A stretch of DNA of 59,206 nucleotides from a virus. Location of the stretch: the IMG/VR virus record IMGVR_UViG_3300020281_000024, positions 1-59,206 of that record; one strand, written 5' to 3'. Both the position numbers and the translations under genes were made by a program. How positions within the stretch are numbered: the stretch's first letter is position 1; each line of letters begins with the position of its first letter. The notes under the pieces are model-generated. The model made no database searches. It was not told the origin of the DNA and worked only from the letters and a program-made list of their open reading frames with translations. Below, piece by piece: positions 27,164-36,200 of the stretch.

Positions 27164-28114
27164 ATGAGCAATTCAAAAAGACCTAAGGCTTTCTTTTTAA
27201 ATGGTGGAATGGGTAGAATAATATCTGCGATACCTGCCTTAGAAAAATATCACGAAGCAAAAGAAGATCCTGATTTCATAATAGTTATAGAAGGAATATG
27301 TAACATTATGAATGGTCATCCTACTTTAGATAATAAAACTTATGATATGTACCATAAAAATTTATTTCATACAAAATTAATCAATATGGATATTGTAAGT
27401 CCAGAGCCTTACAGACTAAATGAATATTTTAATCAAAAGTGTGACATTGCTCAGGCGTTTGATATGTTAATCAACAAAAAAGGCATCAGAGAATTACCTG
27501 CACCAACTTTAATTTTAAGTAAAGAAGAATTATTAGAAGGCAGAAAAGCAATAGACGAAATCAAAAAGAAAGTAAAAAAAGAAAAATTAGTAATTATTCA
27601 ACCGTTTGGACGTGCAATCACACAAATAGATAATTCATTTGTAGACAAAAGCAATAGGAGTATAGAATTTAGTAATTTAAAACAAATAATAAAAAAATTA
27701 CAAGAAAAAGATTGGGCAGTATGCATAATGAGTGAATTCGGAATAGAATTTAAAGATGCAGGATTTAAGGACGAGGTAGCAATTCCTGAGATACCCGACT
27801 TACGTAAATGGGCAGGTTTAATAAAATACGCAGATCACTTTCTTGGTTGTGACAGTGTAGGACAACATCTTGCAAAAGCAATGGAAACTCCTGCGAGTGT
27901 AGTAATGGGTGCAACATATCCTATCAATACAAGTTATCCTAATGATAAAAATTTTACAATTATTGATATGGGACAGTTCGATAGAGAATATGATCCAATA
28001 AGAATAAGTTTTGACGAAAGAATAAGCAGAAAGCACGAGAGAATTATGACAATGACTCCCGAGATAGAAGACTATGTAGTGTCTGCTGTAAACGGAGACC
28101 CAATAGAGGAATAA
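27164..28114 (+). CDS. GT9-like (heptosyltransferase-type) glycosyltransferase, copy 1 (316 aa)
   Basis: N-terminus F-L-N-G-G-M-G-R-I-I-S-A-I-P-A-L is a GT-B-type Gly-rich nucleotide-sugar loop like the G-D-x-x-x-T/S-x-P-x-L opening of GT9 enzymes. Residues about 225-255 (A-D-H-F-L-G-C-D-S-V-G-Q-H-L-A-K-A) match the GT9 donor-site pattern D-S-G-x-x-H-x-A-x-A. V-I-I-Q-P-F-G-R at about 144 fits the second Rossmann domain start. GT9 enzymes move heptose from ADP-heptose in LPS. The HldE/HldD pair at 40.7-43.3 kb could supply that donor. It is a paralogue of 29941-30921 on the other side of the carbamoyltransferase. The overlap of a weak AATAAATT (27154-27161) with the start suggests a leaderless message. 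Substrate is inferred. Confidence 0.6.
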   Translation: MSNSKRPKAFFLNGGMGRIISAIPALEKYHEAKEDPDFIIVIEGICNIMNGHPTLDNKTYDMYHKNLFHTKLINMDIVSPEPYRLNEYFNQKCDIAQAFDMLINKKGIRELPAPTLILSKEELLEGRKAIDEIKKKVKKEKLVIIQPFGRAITQIDNSFVDKSNRSIEFSNLKQIIKKLQEKDWAVCIMSEFGIEFKDAGFKDEVAIPEIPDLRKWAGLIKYADHFLGCDSVGQHLAKAMETPASVVMGATYPINTSYPNDKNFTIIDMGQFDREYDPIRISFDERISRKHERIMTMTPEIEDYVVSAVNGDPIEE

Positions 28115-28115
28115 T

Positions 28116-29948
28116 ATGAGCGACGATTTAACAAAATACAACAAGACAGGATACATTGCCGCAGTGGCCAGAGGTCATAATGCTGGAGTGTGTTTACTAA
28201 AAGATGGCAAAATAGTTTTTTCAATAGAAGAAGAAAGATTGTCTAGAAGAAAATATGACGGTGGACCATATGCTTCTATGTTTGAAATTTTAAAATACAC
28301 AGACAAGATAGATTATCTTGTAATTGCACACACACAATCATTAAAAGATCCTTCCACAGGAAGAGTAGACTACTCGGGAGATGATGTTTACACAGGTATT
28401 GCAAGAAAATTAGGATTAATAGATCCATACATACACAAAATTGAACATCCACAAGTGATTGACTTGTCACATATACATCACAAACTTCATGCGGCGTGTG
28501 CCTTTTATAGATCAGGCTTCGATAAAGCAGTTGCAGTAATTGTTGATGGTGCAGGAACATTTATTCCTATAAAAAATAGTGTAGCAGGTGATATGACAGT
28601 GTTTGAAGTTGAAAGTATATTCAGTTGTGATTATCCAAATGATATCTATGCATTATACAAACACTACGGAACAGGCACAGCAAGTCCAGGCGGTTATTAT
28701 CCTCACATGGATTCAGAAAGCATAAGCGAGCCTGGAAAAACACACGAAGCATTATTCACTGACAAAGCAGGAATAACAAAAACTTATGAAGCAGTAACTC
28801 AATACTGTGGATTTAGTGCCATCGAGGCAGGCAAGACAATGGGATTATTTCCTTACGGAAAACAAAATGATGTTATACCACCATTATTTCAAAAGGAAGG
28901 TAAATTTGAACTATCAAACAGAAACTTTATAATACCAACATATCCAAATGCGGCACAGGTGAACAGTCAGATTTATCCTTTTGTAGATGAAAATCCTGAT
29001 ACAGAGGACAGCAAAGACTGGACAAAAATGCAAAACAGAAGAGACATGGCTTACGCCGTGCAAAAAGAAACACAGAAACAGTGTTTGGATCTAATTTACA
29101 AAGCAGTACAGATGAGCGGATGTAAAAATGTTGTATTCTCAGGAGGTTATGGATTAAATTGTGTGGCAAATTATTATTATCTTGAAAGTTTACAAAAAGA
29201 CGGAATAAAATTATATGCTGAACCAGTGTCAAACGATGCGGGAACGGCTATGGGTGCGGCTATGTTGTTTTATTACAGCCTAACACAAACAAAAGAAAAG
29301 AAAGTAGATGCTCCAACTTTATATTTAGGACCAAAAAGAACATACACAGCAGAACAAATTAGTGAAATATGCCAAAGACCAGGCGTTGTTTTAGAAGATT
29401 GTGATGATTCGAAAGTTGTACAACTTTTAATTGATAAAAATATAGTATCAATATTCCAAGGACAAAGTGAAAATGGTCCTAGAGCATTGGGTAACAGAAG
29501 TATTTTATTTGATCCTAGATTCAAAGACGGTAAAGATTATGTTAACAGAGTTAAAAAACGTGAATATTTTAGACCGTTCGCTGGCACAATACTTCATGAT
29601 TATGTGCATGATTGGTTTGATCTACGTGGTATGGAAGAAACTCCACATATGATGTACGCTGTAAACTGTCAACCAGGAATAGAAGAGAAAATTCCTAGCA
29701 TAATACACGTTGATGGCACTTGTAGAATACAATCTGTGAAGCGTGAACAGAATCCTTTGTACTATGATTTAATCAAAGAATTTCATAAACAGACAGAATG
29801 TCCAATTATATTCAACACATCATTCAATTTAGGTGGAGAACCACTTGTAGAAACTTTGGAAGACGCTGTAAGAACGCTTCAGCACAGTGAAATTGAATAT
29901 CTGTACTTGCCAGAGTACAAAAAAATAGTAAAGGTTTTAAATGGATAG
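28116..29948 (+). CDS. Carbamoyltransferase, NodU/CmcH/TobZ family (610 aa)
   Basis: Full-length member. N-terminal Kae1-like domain: G-H-N-A-G at 20-24, I-E-E-E-R-L-S-R at 37-44, H-H-K-L-H-A-A-C-A-F at 121-130 (metal-binding histidines), V-D-G-A-G at 143-147. Later: S-G-G-Y-G-L-N-C-V-A-N; then the C-terminal YrdC-like/carbamoyl-transfer domain with S-E-N-G-P-R-A-L-G-N-R-S-I (about 452), Y-F-R-P-F-A, V-D-G-T-C-R and F-N-T-S-F-N-L-G-G-E-P. The family makes carbamoyl-adenylate from carbamoyl phosphate and ATP and transfers the carbamoyl to a sugar or antibiotic hydroxyl. It starts one base after the upstream glycosyltransferase stop and its end overlaps the next gene, so the three form one unit, probably modifying the transferred sugar (inference). 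Confidence 0.88.
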   Translation: MSDDLTKYNKTGYIAAVARGHNAGVCLLKDGKIVFSIEEERLSRRKYDGGPYASMFEILKYTDKIDYLVIAHTQSLKDPSTGRVDYSGDDVYTGIARKLGLIDPYIHKIEHPQVIDLSHIHHKLHAACAFYRSGFDKAVAVIVDGAGTFIPIKNSVAGDMTVFEVESIFSCDYPNDIYALYKHYGTGTASPGGYYPHMDSESISEPGKTHEALFTDKAGITKTYEAVTQYCGFSAIEAGKTMGLFPYGKQNDVIPPLFQKEGKFELSNRNFIIPTYPNAAQVNSQIYPFVDENPDTEDSKDWTKMQNRRDMAYAVQKETQKQCLDLIYKAVQMSGCKNVVFSGGYGLNCVANYYYLESLQKDGIKLYAEPVSNDAGTAMGAAMLFYYSLTQTKEKKVDAPTLYLGPKRTYTAEQISEICQRPGVVLEDCDDSKVVQLLIDKNIVSIFQGQSENGPRALGNRSILFDPRFKDGKDYVNRVKKREYFRPFAGTILHDYVHDWFDLRGMEETPHMMYAVNCQPGIEEKIPSIIHVDGTCRIQSVKREQNPLYYDLIKEFHKQTECPIIFNTSFNLGGEPLVETLEDAVRTLQHSEIEYLYLPEYKKIVKVLNG

Positions 29949-30921
29949 GAAAACAGCAATATTTGTTAATGGCGGAATGGGTAGAAGTATTAGTTCTATA
30001 CCTGCAATCGAGAAATATGTGGAAGAAAACGCGGATAAAGATCCAATAATTATTTGCGAAGGTGGCACTGATGCCTACAAAGGTCATCCGAAACTACATT
30101 ACAGAGCATATGACACTTGGCACAAAAATTTATTCCAAGATTTATTAAAAGATAGGGATTTATTGTCTCCGGAACCTTATAGAATATGGGAATACTACAA
30201 TCAGAAATGTAGTTTAGGACAAGCATATGATATAGCAATAAATGACAAAGGAATAAGAGATCTGCCAAGAGCAAATTTAAGATTAAGCAAAGAAGAAATG
30301 CTACTTGCAAGAAAAATGATTTCAGAAGTAAAAGAAAAAACTGGAAAAGATAAAATTGTTGTATTCCAACCATTTGGCAGAGGCGCACAACCAGAAAAAT
30401 TGGACGAAAAAAATAAAGAAAAGCAACCTGATATAATAGACACTACGGGCAGAAGTGTAGAACTAAAAAATGTTTGGAATATTGTGCGTAAATTATCCAA
30501 AGAATATGGCGTAATGGTGATGAGTGAATTTCCATTGGACTTTGGAAAACATATACCTAACAAACCTGTTGCACTTCCTATGGGAACACACATAAGAGTA
30601 TGGATGGGTATAATACAACAAGCAGATCATTTTATTGGCTGTGATTCAGTTGGTCAACACATTGCCCATGCATACAATAAATCAGCGACTGTTGTTATCG
30701 GATCCACATATCCTATCAATACAAGTTTTCCTAATGATGAAAAATTTGATGTAATTGACCTTGGTAAAGACGAACGTGTTTATAGTCCAATAAGAGTCAC
30801 TTCAGATGAGTTTTCAGACCGGCTAAATGAGGGAATAATGGCTATGGAAGAGGAAACAGAGACCCGTATCGTGAAGTCAGCACAAAGGCTTATCAAACAC
30901 GGTAAAAACACCCGCAAATAA
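29941..30921 (+). CDS. GT9-like (heptosyltransferase-type) glycosyltransferase, copy 2 (326 aa)
   Basis: Paralogue of 27164-28114. It shares F-V-N-G-G-M-G-R-S-I-S-S-I-P-A-I at the start, D-T-W-H-K-N-L-F, S-P-E-P-Y-R-(I/L), Y-(Y/F)-N-Q-K-C, V-V-F-Q-P-F-G-R at about 140, and A-D-H-F-I-G-C-D-S-V-G-Q-H-I-A-H-A at about 232-248 followed by Y-P-I-N-T-S-(F/Y)-P-N-D. The donor-site Asp, Ser and His are kept in both copies. It begins inside the carbamoyltransferase end (8-base overlap), which points to translational coupling. Two transferases suggest two linkages or two acceptors; both acceptor and sugar are unknown. Confidence 0.6.
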   Translation: MDRKTAIFVNGGMGRSISSIPAIEKYVEENADKDPIIICEGGTDAYKGHPKLHYRAYDTWHKNLFQDLLKDRDLLSPEPYRIWEYYNQKCSLGQAYDIAINDKGIRDLPRANLRLSKEEMLLARKMISEVKEKTGKDKIVVFQPFGRGAQPEKLDEKNKEKQPDIIDTTGRSVELKNVWNIVRKLSKEYGVMVMSEFPLDFGKHIPNKPVALPMGTHIRVWMGIIQQADHFIGCDSVGQHIAHAYNKSATVVIGSTYPINTSFPNDEKFDVIDLGKDERVYSPIRVTSDEFSDRLNEGIMAMEEETETRIVKSAQRLIKHGKNTRK

Positions 30922-30956
30922 CCTATATCTACGTATTCCACAACTCTTGTCAATTA

Positions 30957-30964
30957 GGTAAATA
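30957..30964 (+). promoter_or_regulatory. Late-promoter-like motif (GGTAAATA)
   Basis: A one-mismatch core 24 bases before the ATG at 30989, with AAGGGA at about 30974-30979. GGTAAATA also occurs before the genes starting at 57604 and (minus strand) 49168, supporting it as a variant. Confidence 0.45.
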
Positions 30965-30988
30965 CACTATAACAAGGGATTTTCGACT

Positions 30989-31423
30989 ATGTTTGATGTA
31001 TCAAGATTTTTTGGCAAGGGTGATAAAAATACGCTTCTTTTGAAGAACGGATTAAATTTTTCACACAATGGGCCATATGGAGTTGTAGAGGACGGTCTAG
31101 TATTAGACAAGTTCCACGTGAACACGTTTTCATCGGCGGAATACGCAATACAAGTTGACTATGATACTAACAACAAAGAACTTATTAAGATGTTAGTCAC
31201 TGCAAGTCCTAATCAATCAGCATTAACAATATATGCTAGAACAAATTTAGGTAACAATCTTATTACAATAGACAGCACAGTTGATAATTCATTGTGCAAA
31301 ATAACGGTAAATCCAACTGACAAAAGTCAAACAGAGAAATATTCGGGATCAAAAATAATATTCAGCGCCACTTATTTTGCAACGCAAAATGCATTGGTGG
31401 GAGGAACACAGGTAACAAGTTAA
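30989..31423 (+). CDS. Virion structural protein, unknown role (144 aa)
   Basis: A 144-residue beta-rich protein opening M-F-D-V-S-R-F-F-G-K-G-D-K-N-T-L and ending S-G-S-K-I-I-F-S-A-T-Y-F-A-T-Q-N. It lies directly before two long fibre-like genes and ends one base before the next ATG. No catalytic motif or membrane segment is visible. Context and composition suggest a minor tail protein; I do not recognise a T4 counterpart. Confidence 0.5.
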   Translation: MFDVSRFFGKGDKNTLLLKNGLNFSHNGPYGVVEDGLVLDKFHVNTFSSAEYAIQVDYDTNNKELIKMLVTASPNQSALTIYARTNLGNNLITIDSTVDNSLCKITVNPTDKSQTEKYSGSKIIFSATYFATQNALVGGTQVTS

Positions 31424-31424
31424 T

Positions 31425-33281
31425 ATGGCAGTAGTAAAAAGACCTTTTATAAGTGAAAGTGGTTTTCAAAGTACAGGTTTTACAGTTGATACGGCAGGTA
31501 ACGTTACTGTCCGTACAATTACGAACACATACACTCCACCAGCACCGGCAGTAGTACCTGATTTCAACGTAGAAGAAACAGCAGGTGCTTTTAGTTGGAA
31601 AAAAGATGGTACAGCAGTAGCAGGAACCAATCCTACTATCACTGTCGAGAGAGGTAAAACATATTCCATAAATTTAAATTTAAGCAGTTTAGCATTTAAC
31701 ATCTTCAAAGCGGACACAAACAATAGTGCCGTGCCTGGAGACCTATACAGCACAGGTCTATCACACACAAACATAGTTACTGGAGCGACTTTAGTTTCAG
31801 GCACTAAAAACTTTTCACAAACATGGCAACAACAAACATCTGGTGCAAACAGAACAGTTGAATACTTTACTCCAGACACAACTGGAACAGCATACGCAAA
31901 CAAAAAATTACCTGTTGTAATTGCTCTACATGATTCGGGTAGCAATAGCACAACAGGTTTAGCATCTATAAATTACATAACAAACAGCATATTGATTGCA
32001 CCGCAAGGATATTTGAACACATGGAACGTTGGTTATCAATCAAGCAAAGCCAATGACATTGCACTATTAGATTCAATAATCGCGGACTTAGAAAATTATG
32101 ACAACGTAGATACAAGAGAAATTACAATAATAGGTTACGGAAATGGCGCACAATTGGCGTTACAATATTCTTTGTACAATCAATCTGCTACTATCAAACA
32201 TATTATTTGTTACAATGGTTTATTACACCTTGACCAATACAACTCAACGTTACAAAAATTTTATTCATACTCATTGAACAGTGTCGACAATGACACATCT
32301 ACTGAAATCACTTGGGCAGAACTTACACCAATAGGACAAAGAAAAATTTTAATGTTCAATGGTGAACAAGAATTAAATTTCTTGTTTAATGGTGGATCAT
32401 ATTTGGGGCAAACTTTATATGGCGGTGTTGATTCAGTTCATGGAATGGCAGTTGCTAATGCTTACAGTGGAACAAAAATTACATCACCTACATTACAACC
32501 TAATGGAAGTAATTTATATGATTACTCAGATGTAAAAATGTATTCTTTTCCAACAGTTGCAAATAATTTTAGTGCTGTTCAGAATGATATTAGAAGTTTA
32601 ATTACAACACAAATTACTCCGGGCACATATTTAGATGTGCCAACATCTACAACTTTGACAGATGCACAGGCACAAGGACAACAAACAGGAAATTTAAGTT
32701 ACACAGTTCCAGTTGACGCACCTGACAGTATGTTTTATGCTGACAGCGACGGAAATCCATTTGGAACAGTAACGGTAACACAACCATCAGTAATTGGTGT
32801 TGGTGTATTCAGCAGTATTTTAAACACAGGAAATTTATTACAAAATGGTGTTAATGCAAACATCGAAATGAAACCAACAGGAACAGGTCTTATTACGATT
32901 AATCCGGAAACAACTGGTACAATTAACAACATGAACATCAACACAGCACAATTAACAACATCAGGAAACGTAAACTTGACACCAAATGCAGACGTTACAA
33001 TTAGTCCACAAGCAAGTGGTACACTAACAATAAGTCCTCTTGCTGTAGGTACTTTAGATAACGTCACAGTGGGCGGAACTACACCAAGAAATGGAACCTT
33101 TTCAAATATAGTTTCGAGCCAAGGAACGTTAAATAGTACTACAATAGGCTTAACAACTGCGGCGCAGGCGGCATTTACATCGGCTACTGTAACAAGTGGT
33201 CCGGCAACGGCTAATAGTTTAACTAGAAAGTCGTATGTAGACAACACTGCAACAGTTTTAAGTATTGCCTTAGGAGCGTAA
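31425..33281 (+). CDS. Virion protein: cupredoxin-like sandwich split by an alpha/beta-hydrolase-like insertion lacking Ser (618 aa)
   Basis: Residues about 45-135 (N-P-T-I-T-V-E-R-G-K-T-Y) and about 405-460 (L-S-Y-T-V-P-V-D-A-P-D-S-M-F-Y) read as the two halves of the cupredoxin-like fold seen at 9333-10619, but without Cys/His/Met copper ligands. Between them (about 147-395) lies an esterase/PHB-depolymerase-like domain: L-P-V-V-I-A-L-H-D-S-G-S-N, I-L-I-A-P-Q-G-Y, then I-T-I-I-G-Y-G-N-G-A-Q-L-A where the nucleophile elbow G-x-S-x-G has Gly at the Ser position (about residue 239). The usual G-x-x-D turn reads G-E-Q-E-L. The end has P-T-G-T-G-L-I-T-I-N repeats shared in style with the fibres. 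Likely a binding, not catalytic, domain (inference). Confidence 0.6.
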   Translation: MAVVKRPFISESGFQSTGFTVDTAGNVTVRTITNTYTPPAPAVVPDFNVEETAGAFSWKKDGTAVAGTNPTITVERGKTYSINLNLSSLAFNIFKADTNNSAVPGDLYSTGLSHTNIVTGATLVSGTKNFSQTWQQQTSGANRTVEYFTPDTTGTAYANKKLPVVIALHDSGSNSTTGLASINYITNSILIAPQGYLNTWNVGYQSSKANDIALLDSIIADLENYDNVDTREITIIGYGNGAQLALQYSLYNQSATIKHIICYNGLLHLDQYNSTLQKFYSYSLNSVDNDTSTEITWAELTPIGQRKILMFNGEQELNFLFNGGSYLGQTLYGGVDSVHGMAVANAYSGTKITSPTLQPNGSNLYDYSDVKMYSFPTVANNFSAVQNDIRSLITTQITPGTYLDVPTSTTLTDAQAQGQQTGNLSYTVPVDAPDSMFYADSDGNPFGTVTVTQPSVIGVGVFSSILNTGNLLQNGVNANIEMKPTGTGLITINPETTGTINNMNINTAQLTTSGNVNLTPNADVTISPQASGTLTISPLAVGTLDNVTVGGTTPRNGTFSNIVSSQGTLNSTTIGLTTAAQAAFTSATVTSGPATANSLTRKSYVDNTATVLSIALGA

Positions 33282-33287
33282 AAAAGA

Positions 33288-36200
33288 ATGGCTAAAAGAC
33301 GAATAAACGATTATAAATTTATACCAGGTATCCCTACAACAGGAAACCTATATCCTAATGCTTGGGCACAGATCAATGCCAACCAAGAATACTTGAAAGA
33401 TGAAGCAACGGCTTACATCGCTTCTAGAGTTACAACTGATACTGCTTATGATGCCTACCCTAACACATCAGCAAGAATTACAAACAACTTAGAATACATT
33501 AAGGCAGAAGTTGCGAAATATGTTGAAAATCAAGTTGCAGGAAACGTGGCTCCATTCGCGGGTTATGGTGGTTTATCTGCAAACATAAAACAGGATGTTG
33601 AAAAAGTTGTAAATGCCGCTTACAAAGATGCAAGATATGGCGGTAACGAAAGAATGAGAGCTCAGTCAAACACATACTACGTTGACGGTGTTTTACAACT
33701 AGGAGATCAAGGTAATCCAGAAATTGATTACTTAACATACGCAAGAAACTTAATTCATAGTTACATCTTAACTGGTGCGGCAAACTCTACAATTAACACT
33801 GAAGGTTTAACACAGAACACATCAGGTTCAAACGCAGAGTCGGCGGGACGTACATTGATGCAATCAAACATGAACGTTATTATCAATGCAATTGATAATG
33901 GCATACTGACGTTGCCGGCAGAAGTTATTTCGAGTTATCCTTTTGCAGATTACACTTATGACCCTTACCTTTGTGAAAGAGATATGGGTTACAACATCAC
34001 TGGTATACTGAAAGATTTAAGATATGGTGGTAACGAACAATCAAGATACAACGCAGGTACATATTGGAACGGCGAAGTTTCTGTTCTAACAGGAAACAGA
34101 CAGCCGGAAATACAGACAAAAAATGAAATAAGAAATATTATCAACAATCACATTATACCTGGAACTGCACACACAACAAAACAAAGTCCAGTTGTTACGC
34201 AACAAACAATATTAGGAAATGCAGGTGAAGCCGCGGCAAGTGGAAGAGTAACAACATTATTTGGAATAATCACAGATGTGATCCAAAATGGATTAGATAA
34301 TTTACCTACACAGATCAACAACGGAATATCAAGTGTAAAAATTCCAGAGAGAGTAGAATTAGCAGAATTATTATTGATCACAAACACCACAGACAACACA
34401 GTATTATACACGTTTAATGATTCGGCACAAGGTGCAACAGTAAGTTTCAAAAGAGAATATGAATCAGGAACTTCTAACACAACAGCATTTGTTGATCCAG
34501 ATTTTCCAAAAGCATATCATGGCAATGATGTAATCACAACTATATTTTTAAATGCAGATACATCTGCGGATAATGACACAGATGAATTACAAATATTTGT
34601 GGAAGATGATGAAGTAAGAACACGTCCACATGACTTTGGAACTGATGCAATTGAAAGACTTAGAGTTGCACAACCTGAATCAATGCTTGACGCTGACTTT
34701 GAATACGGTCTTCAGCCTACGAAGTGGCAAGCGATTGCAACACAAAGAGGTTATCCATCAATTTACGAAGTGCCAGGTACAGACTTTGATATTGCAACTG
34801 TGACTTCAGATGCTTCGGCAGGTACACAAGGTATTGGTTCATCTTTGATTACAGTGACAACAGTAGGACCACACAACTTTGAAGCAGGACAACCATTCAC
34901 AATTACAGGATTTAACAATGCAGTGACTGGTGCAAGTAGAGCCGCAGGTTCATTTGTTGTAAACACTATCATAAGTTCAACACAATTTACATATTACGCA
35001 AAGGCAAAAGTTGCTTCTGCAAATCCAACAACTATTTCTACAACAAATACGCAGTTAAGAGAAGGTAACTTCTATACAGGAGCGGCGATTGGATTTCCTT
35101 CTTTCAGTGTATCAAGTAACGGATCATCAGGATCTTTCACAACGGCTTTGAATGCATTAAGTGGTGCAAGTATTTTACCTTACACAGGAACAACTCCACC
35201 AGTTGGTGCTCCACTGTCAGGAACGGGTATTCCAACAGGTACACAGATTACTGGTGCTAACGGAGCCGGTGGTGCATTAGCATCTCCTAATGTTACAGGA
35301 GACTTTTTATCAGGAGTTACAGAAATCACAGTGGCAGATTCCGCTGGTATTGTACAAAACTCTGTAATCGATAGAGGTGACGGTTACGCAGTTGCAATCA
35401 CAAACATCGCAGGAAACAATTTAACTTTATCAAGTCCATTGGTACAAAACATTATTGGTGACATCACAAACTACACAGGACTAGCAGGTGTTAATTATAC
35501 ACCAGCAGGTCAATTAGCAACATTTGATATTTCAAGAGTTGGTGGTAACTACTCTGTTGTCATAGCGTCATCAGGTGAAAATTACACAGTAGGTGATGCA
35601 ATAGTAGTTCCAGGAACAAGTTTAGGTGGATCTACACCAGCCAATGATGCAACAGTTTTAGTAGAAAGCGTTGACACTGGTGGAGAAATTTTGACAGCAA
35701 GTATAAGTGGATCTGCATTCACAGGTACAGGAAATACAACTGGTACATCTCCAACATGGCAAGGTGGATTAGGACAAGGTGCACAAATTAATGTAACAAA
35801 AACTAACCAATCATACACAGTTGCATTAAATTCTCCAACTTACACAGGCACAGCAGTAGGAACTTTCCCAGGAGCGGCAGGTTCAAGTGCAACATTTGAT
35901 GTTGTTGCAACAGCAGGATCTTATTCTGCAAGTGTAAACGGAGCAGGTTCAGGATACATTGTCAATGATGTTATTAGAATTGACGGTTCAACATTTGGTG
36001 GTACAAGTGCCAACCATGCAAACATTAGAGTGACAGCAGTAACAGGTGGTGGAGCAATACAAACTATTTCAGTGTTAGGTACAGCGCCAGCACAGGAAGT
36101 AACTTACAACACAGTGGCGTTTACAGGTGGTAATGGAACATCAGCGGCATTCAACGTTACAAGAAACGGAACGACTTATTCGGCGGCAATTACAAGTTTA

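Noticed and set aside
32735-33247. 170-codon minus-strand open frame
   Set aside because: Antisense to the repeat-rich end of the 618-residue gene; no promoter, start context or recognisable protein features.
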